DNA of 64,000 nucleotides from assembly GCA_014529385.2 (NCBI GenBank), contig CM043965.1, forward strand, positions 15,558,912 to 15,622,911, in the 5' to 3' direction. Shown here one piece after another: positions 55,660 to 64,000 of this stretch. The notes under the pieces are model-generated. The model saw only the letters and a list, made by a program, of their open reading frames with translations. It was not told where the DNA came from and did no database searches. The translations under genes were made by a program, and so were the position numbers. Each line of letters opens with the position of its first letter. Within the stretch, counting starts at the first letter, position 1. The DNA is from Adiantum capillus-veneris (lineage: Eukaryota > Streptophyta > Polypodiopsida > Polypodiales > Pteridaceae).

Positions 55660-58422
55660 TCATGTCTCTAGCTCATCTGTTTGATCATTATCTTCGGAGG
55701 TGGCGGCTGATGGTGTGTCCTCATCTGGAATGTCAATTGGTGGAGCCTGATCAAATCGAAAAAAATAAGGTTTAAGTCGCCAACCATTTACCTTGGTTTT
55801 ATGAAGTTTTCCATCAGCCTCCATAAGCTGGTAGCTTCCATTGGCATACTTTTTCCTGATGATGAAAGGGCCTTCCCATTGGAGCAGGAGTTTCTTATCC
55901 TTGCGCGTGTCGAAGCGATTGTCGTAGCGGAGCACCAACATTCCTTTCTTCAATTCTTTTTTCCGGAGATGCTCGTTAAAGCTAAGCCGTCTATGCTCTG
56001 CTTGTGCTGCATAATAATTTATTGCTTCTTCTCTGTCCAGCTGCAGTCTTTCCAAGTTGATGATGTGATCTCTCAAATGCATGTTGGGTTGTTGAAGTTG
56101 GCTTGCCATTACTCTGAGACTTTGTAGTTGCACTTCAATGGGCAAGATTGCTTCCTTACCAAATACTAGATGATACGGTGTGAATCCCAAGGATGTACGA
56201 AATGAAGTTCTGTAGGCCCATAAAGCTGGTAGTAGATACTTATCCCAATCTCCGGGATGATTGTTTACCTGCTTGGTAATAATTTTAGAAACCATTCCAT
56301 TTACCTTTTCAACTAGGCCATTACATTGAGGGTAATATGGTGAAGAGTGCCTCCTTGTAATGCCCAGTTTTTGCATTAATTCTCCTACCAAGTCTGCTCT
56401 GAAACCTGGCCCTCTATCAGAGATGATCTCTAAAGGTGTGCCAAACCTACAGCATATGTGCTCGTAGATAAATTTAGCTACCTCTACCGCTGTGATTCTA
56501 GTGGTGGCTGTAGCCTCTGTCCATCTAGTCATGTAGTCGACCCCCATGATAATGTAGAATTTTCCTGAGTTGGCCCTAGGTAATGGCCCAATGGCATCGA
56601 TACCCCATTTTTCAAATGGGCCATATGAAAGAATAGGTGTCTGTGGTTCAGACATAAGTGACCTAGTGCTGGCCTTTTGACACAACTTACACGTTTTGCA
56701 CCAATGGTGTACATCACGGTTGAGGCTAGGCCATATGAAGCCTGCCTGCAAGATTTTCCTACTTGTTATGTCTAGGGCAAAGTGACCACCACAAACCCCA
56801 TCGTGACAGCTAGCAATTACTCCCGTGATTTCGTGAGAGAGAGGGACCTTCCTGAGTATTTGGTCCTTACCCTTACAGTACAAACCATCATTGATGATTC
56901 GATACCTTGTGGCCTTCCGTGTCAGCCATTGCTTCTGTCCCTTTGTTAAATTTGATGGGCATTCCCCTGTTTCCAAAAAATGCATGATGTTAGGCAAGGC
57001 ATCACTGCCTTGAAATAGAGGGAGCTTTAGTTTTATTGCTCCAACCACCACTTCCTGTAGTCTTTCACTTGCTAGGGCATCTGCTTCTTGGTTTTGAGCC
57101 ATTGGGATATGGTGTATTTGAACTTCTTCAAACTTACCCAACAAGGTTTTTACACCACTTAAGTGAGTCCTTAAACTAGGATTCTTGCATGTCCATGCTC
57201 CATTTACTTGCCTTACCAGAAGTAGAGCATCCCCAAATACATTAAGGCGTTGTACACCTTGCGAGACGCACCATTGTAGACCCTTGGTTAGTGCTGCATA
57301 CTCAGCTTCATTGTTAGAATGTGAATCTAACAATTGGCCCAACGAAAATACCTTTGTCCCTTTGTCATCAAAGACCACTATGCCTGCAGCTGCTTTGTCA
57401 GACGCTCGCTTGTAGGCTCCATCAAAGTAGAGAGAGTATGCTCCTTCTACCATCGGTGGTACTGGAGGTAATCGGACTTCTCCTTTCTTAGATTGCTTCT
57501 CCTTCCTTTCAAAGACTTGGTAGGTCATGAGCCCCCCCAAACTTGCCCTTGTCGTGCTTTCTACCTGTACCGTGTAGTCAAACTCTTGCAGACGAACTAG
57601 CCATTTAGTAATTCTAGCAGACACATCCATGTGTTGTACAACATAGGGAAATATTTCATCCGTGGTTAGAATCACAAATTGCTTAGGCAGTAAATATGAC
57701 CTAAACTTTGTAGTTGCAAATCTAAGAGCTAGGACTAAGTGTTCCACATGGGTGAAACCTTTCTCTCCTGCTGTCATCATTCGACTAGAGAAGTAGATTG
57801 GCCTCATGAAAGATGTCGTCGTATCCTTTTGGAGTAGCACAGCCCCCAATGAGTCATCACCAACACTTGAGGTGACATAGAATTTTTCATCCCACTTAGG
57901 TGGTGAGATAGCTGGCAGAGTGGCTAAGACCTCCTTTACCTTGTTGTAGTGATGTTTGCTTTCCTCGTTCCAAGTGAAAGTTGATCTTTGAGTGAGTTGT
58001 TGCAGTGGTAGAACAAGTTGTGATAGTAGATGTATGAATCTACTTAAGTACCTCACCTTCTGTAGAAAAGAGACCAGTTGACGTGCGGTCGTTGGTGAAG
58101 GTAGGGCTATGAGTGCGGACACCTTACTTGGGTCGGCGTTGATACCTTTTGCTGAAATTTCATGGCCTAGTAGAATGACTTTACTCTCCCCAATGTGGCA
58201 TTTATCCACATTTAATTGCCCACCTAAGCTCTGCAACCTGGCCAAACCTTCAGTTACCTTTTCTAAATGTGAAATACAGGAGCTATATATACAAAAATCA
58301 TCAATGAACACTCTTATGGATGTTCCAAAGAACGGTTGAAAAACATATGTGACATATCTTTGGAATGTGGCAGGTGCATTTGTGAGACCAAATGGCATAA
58401 CCCTGTATGCAAAACAACCCAT
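55660..58422 (-). pseudogene. Element E pol: end of reverse transcriptase, RNase H, second RNase H, integrase
   Basis: 920 residues in one frame. Reverse transcriptase has FGLTNAPATF and the catalytic VFIDDF (about residues 38-43). The first RNase H follows (FYVTSSVGDDSLGAVLL, about residue 167). A second, archaeal/plant-type RNase H comes next (YFDGAYK about 320, NNEAEYAAL about 357, FGDALLLV, NQEADALA), with all four acidic positions present. Integrase has an HHCC domain ending CKTCKLCQKA and a D,D,E core (WGIDAIGPLP, ISDRGPGF, CNGLVEKVNG). A chromodomain is not seen. RNase H doubling between reverse transcriptase and integrase is characteristic of Tat-lineage gypsy elements. Confidence 0.93.
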
Positions 58423-59268
58423 GGCATGATAAAAGTGGTTTTTAGCTGATCTTCCAAGGCTATGCGTATTTGAAAGTATCCAGAATAACCATCACAGACG
58501 GTATAGCATTCAAAACCCGCTACTTCATTCATAATTTCATCCAAGAAAGGGAGAGGAAAGTGGTCTCTCTTTGTAGTGCATTTAGTGGTTTGTAGTCAAC
58601 ACAGACCCTCCACTTACCATTCTTTTTAGGCGTCACCACTACGGGTGACACCCATTCTGAGTTTTCTACATGATAGATGAATCCCGCCTCCAGCAGTTTT
58701 CTTACCTCGGCCAAGAGTGCCTTTTCTTGTATGACCCCCAATCGTCGTAGCTTTTGCACAACTGGTTTTACCCCTTCCTTCAGTTTAATATGATGTTCCA
58801 CCACTGTAATGCCTGTGATTCTTTCATAGTTGTCAATGAACAGGTAAGGAAATCCCATCAACATTTGCAAAAAACTATCTTTTTCCTCAAGTGTTAATTC
58901 TGTAGACAACATACCCTTCAACCTACTTCCTTCTAGGCCAGGTGATTTGCTCTCCTCTTCATTGGGTTGCCCTTTTGGTGATGGATCACCACTTGTGCTT
59001 ACCCTTTGTGGATCCTTCATAATGATACCCATCACATCAATGGAGCTGTCACTTTCGTCGGTGGATGTGGTCTCCTCCTTAGAACTGGAAGATTCGCTAG
59101 TGGTTTCATCTGCCGATGTTTCCAGATTCATTTGCTTCTGCTTGCCAATCCTCATGTCGTAGTAGATTGTCTCACCTTTCTTACCGGTCATGCGTAGAAG
59201 GCCAGTACCCCAGTCCTATTTTGCCTTCATGGCCATCAACCATGGCCTTCCCAAAATTAGTGGATAGC
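58423..59268 (-). pseudogene. Element E start of reverse transcriptase and preceding linker, frameshifted
   Basis: One frame (59191-58529) covers an acidic Ser/Glu linker, FPYLFIDNYERITGI, the fingers (VVVTPKKNGKWRVCVDYKPLN) and then loses phase near 58560. DEIMNEVAGF..YTVCDGYSGYFQI lies in a second frame (58544-58429). The FGLTN block lies in the third frame from 58422. Two one-base changes explain this. A further one in a G-run near 59268 separates it from the protease frame. Confidence 0.85.
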
Positions 59269-60784
59269 CCTCCCCTTAGTAGACATTACAAAAACATCTA
59301 CCTCTACCTCAGTGTTGAAAGCTTTGATTTTCACGGCACTTACCACACCCACACACTTTACTTTTGCGTTGTTTGCCATCTTTGCCTTGCATGGAGAAGG
59401 CCTGTCAACCTCGGGCCCTAATCGAAGCATCATAGCTTCTCTCATTACACATATTTGTGCACCTCCATCAATGTAGGTGTTTCCAACCCTCTTTCCTTTT
59501 ATGTTTACATCGACAATTGGAAGGATGTCATCCATGTTGCATCCTGAAATTGCTCCGGCTACCTTTGTTTTGGAGCGTATTGTACTTACCATTTTAGACC
59601 ATTGTCGCCTTACTTTAGGTATAAGATGTAGCAGCTGTGGCCATGTAATCTTCGGTCCTTGCTCTGCCACATCCAATGTTAGATCATAGGGCTTAGAAAT
59701 TTTCCCTAGCTGGAAGTCGGTGATGCCCAATTTCCGTCGTGGCCTGGATGGCCTCTTGCTAGTTTCTCCTCTCATGCTTCTCTCATCATCTGATTGTGTA
59801 GCCTTCTCCCTCCTAGCTCTTTTCACAGTCATGGCCTCAAGTGGTTCTAAAAAGGTTACCTTCTCCTTACCCTTGTCCCTCTCCTTTGCTCTAGGTTGAT
59901 CCACTACTACGGCTTTTCCTTTCTCTTCTAGCCTTATGATGTTTACAGGGCGATCAGGTGGTGGGGCTGGTGGAAGAGGTGGAATGGATGCTTGTAGTGG
60001 TGTCTGGGGTGGACGTAGAATTTGTGTTGGTGGGGTTGGTGCTCGGGGTGGGGGTGTTCTTTCTCTAGGGGGTGACAATTGGTTCCTCCTACCTCCTCTA
60101 TTATAGTTTTGTCGTGGTTTGGGACAATAGTACATACCGTGACCGTCTTCTCCGCAGTTGTAGCAATGATACTCCCTGTTTTGTCGTCGTGCTCTTCCAA
60201 GGTCTTGATCTCTTTCTTGACTCCTCCCTTGTTGTATTAAGTGGACAGACAAATTCTGCAGTTGGTCAGTAATATGGGCCAACATATCTTGTTGGTCATC
60301 TCTTACCCCAAGAGCCGGTGGTGGTGGTGGAATTGTGGTTGTCGTAGTTGCTGGTCGACGTGATGTTGCTGTTTCTGTTGAATCGGTTTCTTTGGCTTTC
60401 ATTCGCAGCTTCTTTTCCTTAAGGCGAGCAATCTCAACGGCTAACTCGTACGTAGCCGGGAATCTACCTTTCACCTTCTCCTTGAGAAGCGGCCATAAGC
60501 CATGCGTGAACCGATCTTTTTTTAGGAAATCGGGTGCAGCTTCCCTTCTTGCCAGTGACTCAACCCACCGTTCCCACAAATCCACAAATTTGGACTCATA
60601 GGTGGCATATTCTAAAAGACCCTCCTGCTTCTAAAAGACTCATGAGATGCTTAAAGATTCTAACCCGGGATTCATCCGTATCTTTGTTGCTCACTACACA
60701 TGCTACTTCAAAGTCATCTAGGAAGTCTGTTACCAAATCCTCCCCCTTCTTTCCTTTAAATGTTGGAAATGCTACACTTGCCAT
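59257..60784 (-). pseudogene. Element E Gag and protease
   Basis: The likely start is MASVAFPTFKG at 60784. A frameshift near 60640 moves the frame into 60585-59257. The Gag domain contains FVDLWERWVESLARREAAPD and RFTHGLWPLLKEKVKGRFPA. The CCHC knuckle is CYNCGEDGHGMYYC (about residues 141-154 of the second frame). A Pro-rich region and a basic region follow, then a protease with NTYIDGGAQICVM (about residue 369) and a flap-like VVSAVKIKAFNTEVEVDVFV. The frame ends early at the G-run shift near 59268. Confidence 0.88.
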
Positions 60785-60867
60785 GATTACTGAGAGAGAG
60801 CTAGAAAGACACACTGCTTAACTTGCAAAAGTTTTTTTCTTCTTTACAAGGAGGCGTGTATACCCTC

Positions 60868-61086
60868 TTATACTAGGACATAGATTAAAACTTCAAATGG
60901 TACATTGCCTTGTACCAAAGGTACGACAAATGGTTGATCTGATGCCATAACCTCAAAAAATCGCTCCCCACTCAGCATGGTGTCAATGACGTGCTGGTAG
61001 TGAGCCTTCAAATCCAGTATTACCTTGATTGAGCGTACACGTGTTGGTATGTGTGATCTGTCTTGAGGTAGGTTGTACTGATTCAT
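60868..61086 (-). CDS. Leader ORF of element E, 72 residues, related to D1 and D2
   Basis: A 72-residue frame between the primer site and gag of element E. A gap-free alignment with D1 of element D gives 20 of 72 identical residues; D2 aligns with an offset of two. The common pattern is K-x-H/Q-Y/F-Q near residue 27, E/P-R near 41, P-F/I-[VI]-[VL]-P-[LM]-[VI] at 52-58, and [FL]-[ED]-V followed by hydrophobic residues at the end. The frame is intact although gag-pol around it carries at least four frameshifts. No known domain comes to mind. Its position suggests an accessory protein, or a leader peptide that affects gag translation. Confidence 0.5.
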   Translation of the reverse strand: MNQYNLPQDRSHIPTRVRSIKVILDLKAHYQHVIDTMLSGERFFEVMASDQPFVVPLVQGNVPFEVLIYVLV

Positions 61087-61305
61087 GTGAAGCTTAGAGG
61101 TGCTTAGTCACTGTCCAAGCTTGTGGGAGAGGGTGGTGTTCTTTCCTGAAACAAACTCAGTAGATCCCTAGTTTCTCTAGTGAGAGTGTGAGCCAATGAT
61201 TCCATTATCTATGCTGCAGCATCAGGTGTGACTTGAAAACTGACTGTGATAATTACCTCGGTGACTTGAGTTACCCGATTCTCAAAGTAGAATAGTGTTG
61301 ATTCT

Positions 61306-61569
61306 CTATTGTGTAGAGCTCCTTCCATTTTGTTGTTGTGGGTTGGTTGTAGGTTGCGGACATGGTTTCGACCTTCTCCTTCTTCTTCTTGGCACTTGGC
61401 CTATGTATATCCACTGGGTTTGGCATGTTGGTTGACTCTCCCACTGCAAATCGATTACCGTTACGCCTGGCACTCGAGCTTCGATGGAGATGCGGAGTTC
61501 GTCTAGTTGTGCTTGGAGCTCTGCTTCTTCTGTCGTCCAATTAGCAAATCCTGCTAGCCATTCATCCAT
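61306..61569 (-). CDS. First open frame after the primer site of element E, unrecognised
   Basis: 87 residues from ATG 61569 (MDEWLAGFANWTTEEAELQA), acidic and helical at first, then a basic run (PRRRRRRSK). It lies upstream of the 72-residue leader ORF and in the same orientation. It could be a short leader protein or a Gag-like N-terminus. I see no homologue elsewhere in the window. Confidence 0.3.
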   Translation of the reverse strand: MDEWLAGFANWTTEEAELQAQLDELRISIEARVPGVTVIDLQWESQPTCQTQWIYIGQVPRRRRRRSKPCPQPTTNPQQQNGRSSTQ

Positions 61570-61624
61570 TCACAATAGTTTACGGGTTTCAGTCTTGTAA
61601 ACTCAAGGGTTTCATGAAAAGATC

Positions 61625-61640
61625 CTCAGTTGGGGAACCA
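61625..61640 (-). other. Candidate primer binding site of element E
   Basis: On the minus strand TGGTTCCCCAACTGAG follows the 5' LTR by two bases. The complement ends in ACCA like a tRNA. I cannot name the tRNA. It differs from the sites of A, B, C and D. Confidence 0.5.
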
Positions 61641-61642
61641 AA

Positions 61643-63255
61643 TGACGGGAGCAAAGCGAACCCCGAACCCCGACGGCCTCTAAAACACCGGGGACCGAAT
61701 GGCGCGCCTCGAGCCTGTCATGGTAAAGCAAACAGGGGGCACCACCTAGCTTCATCGGCTAGGATGCAAACAACACACCACCATAACAAAGTTTTCATCC
61801 AAGAGAGATGGATGCTTGGGAGCAATGATGAAGAGGAAAGGGAATGAGATCAAGTGAGAGAGAGAGAGAGAGAGAGAGAGTGGGAGGGGGTATAGCGGCT
61901 TAGTACTTAGGTACCACAAAAGGATGGGGAATCCGCACACCCTTCACACATACACAAGCTCACTCCAAACACAAGACTAGGTGGTGATTCCGCACACCTC
62001 ACATGGGCAAAACATTGCAAGAAAACATACTCACAAAACCTCAAGCTTTATTTAGAGAATAAGGCGATGAAATGGGGAGCATAGGGTAGGGGAATGAGAA
62101 GGGAGAGCGTGGTAGAGCACATGGCGGATAGGTGGGAGTTGATGGCGAAGACTCGCACGAGGGTTACGGCCATCATCCTTCATTTAGTTTCCCTTCATCT
62201 TCCATAGCCCAAGGGTGTAGAGGTCATGCTTAAAACGAGCATGGTGATTGCGGTGATGGTGATGGTGTGGGTGTGTGTGTGTGCACTAGGCACACACAGT
62301 GCATAGTGTACTCTTTGGTGATGGTGTGTGTGTGTGTGTGTGCACTAGGCACACACAGTGCATAGTGTACTCTTTGGTGATGGTGTGTGTCCTTAGTGTG
62401 ATGGTGACCCCTCTTTATATAGGGGAGGAGGGGGGAGAAATTCTAGAATTTAGAAATGAAGAAATCATTATCTACATAGGCCATGTGACTGTGGGCCCCA
62501 CTTGTCTGGCTGTGCGTATATGTGCCAGAACAGCAGTCTCATGAGAGAGAGACTAAGAGAGAGAGATGGGTTGATGGAAAAAAGTGAGAGGTGACATGGA
62601 GAATAAAGTAATTACAAGAGGGGAGAGAGGGGAGTGTGTTCAGAGGTGAATCTGTGTGCAGATGTGTGTGAACACAAGAAAAATCAGGTAACCACCGGGT
62701 GGGGATGGGTCTGTGGGCACCTTTTTCAGTGAAACTAAGTGTGTGTGAGTGTGGGGGAGGTTATTTAGCTACAAGACAAGAGACATGGCGCCCTTTAGAG
62801 AGAGAGGGGGGTATTTGGGTCATGGGATATGATAGGAGAGAGAAAGAGGGGGTGGGGTATACTATTTTGGAAGATAGGATAAGTTGCATGTGAGTTAGGG
62901 TGCATTATTGGTGAGTTATAATGCATTATTGGTGAGAGGTGGGGTAGCTTGAGGGGAGAGAGAAAGGAGAAAGGACAAGGGGAAGAGAGAGGGGGTTGAC
63001 CTTTTGAGTGGAGGAGAGGAAAAGGGACACTCGGCGGGGCAACAATGAAGAAAAAGGAGGCAAGGTGGAGATGGGCTACCCCGCAGGCATGAGGTGGCCT
63101 ATTTTACCTTTCTTATATATTTACATAATCATACTTTATTTTTTTTCTTATTTTTTCCAATGCCTTTTATCACTCCCTCCCTAAGAGGGGGTTTTCATGG
63201 GGTGGGGACGAGAGAAGAGGGGTATGGGAGCTTGGCTTGTGAAAAGCCCCCATCA
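61643..63255 (-). repeat. Element E 5' LTR (right copy)
   Basis: 1613 bp, about 2% different from the left copy outside the GA tract. TATA box at 62414-62421 on the minus strand. Confidence 0.93.
62414..62421 (-). promoter_or_regulatory. TATA box of the right E LTR
   Basis: TATATAAA on the minus strand, same context as 54788-54795. The hairpin pair lies just downstream. Confidence 0.6.
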
Positions 63256-63259
63256 GCAT

Positions 63260-64000
63260 GCTGTGCGACGAATAAGACGCATTTCTTTGCAGCACGTTCA
63301 CGAATTTGGTGAGTTCGATCCATCTATTATAGATCGAGTTGTTGCCAATTATAACTCGTCGGACTCTGACGCTGGCGAATAGGCAGCAATCTTGCAACCC
63401 AATAGACGTGTTCGCAGGCTCTTTGGTCAAGTAGCATATGTGAGGCCATAAGATGTAGCCTCTGACAGCTTGGGGGATGATCATGCAGACCACATTCTCA
63501 ACGAGGCAATGTTTGAGCCCGAGATTGATGAAATGATCGAGACGATCATGGATTCAGAAAGGCTTGTCTACGATGATATGAAAAGTGAAGCCGATACGCC
63601 ATTGTATAATGGAGCACGTGTGTCTAGATTGAAAGCGCTGCTGGTTCTTCTCAACATGCAGACAAAGTTTGGATGGAGTGACACTAGCATCACAACGCTT
63701 TTCAGGTGATCTATTACAATTAGTTTACTTTAATAAAACTCTAAATGTATAATGATCTAATCGATTTTTACACAATTGTACTATATTTTTATGTTGTGTA
63801 GATTGCTCAAAGAGCACATACTACCAGCTGATAATGTGATGCGAGATTCCTGAGAGAAAGTAAGAAAGATTTTGTGAAACTTGGGGATGGATTACAGTTC
63901 GATCCACGCTTGTCTTAATGAATGCATTCTTTTCAGAGGGGAATACATAGACATGGAGAAGTGTCCGAAATGTGATTCCGAAAGATATCGAGTAGATCTC
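63260..64000 (+). pseudogene. CACTA (En/Spm) transposase gene, continuation, runs off the window
   Basis: Continues the frame cut at 53964: AVRRIRRISLQHVHEFGEFD, then an acidic linker. DEMIETIMDSERLVYDDM, then YNGARVSRLKALLVLLNMQT, then GWSDTSITTLF are typical of plant CACTA transposases. A phase-2 intron with GT..AG ends fits 63706-63801. The next exon gives LLKEHILPADN, then SIHACLNECILF and the zinc motif CPKCDSERYR at the window end. In-frame stops are TAG 63380-63382, TAA 63449-63451, TGA 63851-63853 and TGA 63875-63877, so the gene is dead. The catalytic part lies beyond the window. Confidence 0.85.
63706..63801 (+). other. Likely intron of the CACTA transposase gene
   Basis: 96 bases, donor CAG/GTGATC and acceptor TTGTGTAG/ATTG, AT-rich. 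Removing it restores a continuous Leu-Phe-Arg-Leu-Leu-Lys reading that matches the family. Confidence 0.65.

Larger units (their letters stand above)
53965..63255 (-). mobile_element. Ty3/gypsy Tat-type element E with two RNase H domains, minus strand
   Basis: LTRs are 53965-55631 and 61643-63255. The termini (plus strand) are TGACGGGAG and CCCCCATCA, with a 4-base duplication GCAT at 53961-53964 and 63256-63259 (or 5 bases, AGCAT, if the last A is shared). The primer site is beside the right LTR (plus strand CAGTTGGGGAACCA, ending 61640) and the purine tract beside the left LTR. I count about 32 LTR mismatches in about 1590 (about 2%). The coding region has at least four one-base shifts (about 60640, 59268, 58560, 58425). 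The insertion splits a CACTA transposase exon. Confidence 0.94.

Overview
The window is plant nuclear DNA made almost entirely of transposable elements and simple repeats. I find no host gene. Plant-type signs are Ty3/gypsy elements with the initiator-tRNA-Met primer site TGGTATCAGAGC and a chromodomain-like C-terminus, a Tat-type gypsy element with two RNase H domains, a plant L1-type LINE with a zinc-knuckle ORF1, and a CACTA (En/Spm) transposase. Three things point away from an ordinary angiosperm: a Penelope-like reverse transcriptase relic, a gypsy element whose reverse transcriptase looks like a family I associate with fungi, and very dense GA, CA and AT microsatellites. A fern or another non-flowering land plant is my best guess, but the species is not shown by the sequence.

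Layout. (1) 1-22607: a three-level nest. Element C (minus, no recognisable coding) is interrupted by gypsy element B (plus, 3440-21131, 5-bp duplication GCCGT). B is itself interrupted 62 bp into its 5' LTR by gypsy element A (plus, 3502-12330, 5-bp duplication TTTAA). (2) 23192-39645: a Penelope-like relic. Two direct repeats of about 1.6-1.7 kb, each preceded by a (CA)n tract, flank a broken reverse transcriptase. Gypsy element D (minus, 27791-37930) was inserted just downstream of that reverse transcriptase. (3) 39745-47278: two decayed LINEs on the minus strand. (4) 47279-47740: a microsatellite cluster. (5) 47740-52320: a LINE on the minus strand with two intact ORFs. (6) 52385-53140: tandem SINE-like units, one split by a telomere-like array. 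(7) 53878-64000: a CACTA transposase gene whose first visible exon is split by Tat-type gypsy element E (minus, 53965-63255).

LTR-to-LTR mismatch counts made by eye give an order of insertion: A about 1.1%, D about 1.4%, E about 2.0%, B about 2.4%. This agrees with A being nested in B. Most coding frames are broken by single nonsense codons or one-base shifts. The clear exception is the LINE at 47787-52115, whose two frames are uninterrupted apart from one TAG between them.

The most unusual signal is a family of small proteins of 70-72 residues in the 5' leaders of two otherwise unrelated gypsy elements. D has two tandem copies overlapping by ATGA and present in both LTRs; E has one copy between the primer site and gag. 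They align without internal gaps and I do not recognise them. In D they lie in the one part of the LTR that is almost free of differences between the two copies.
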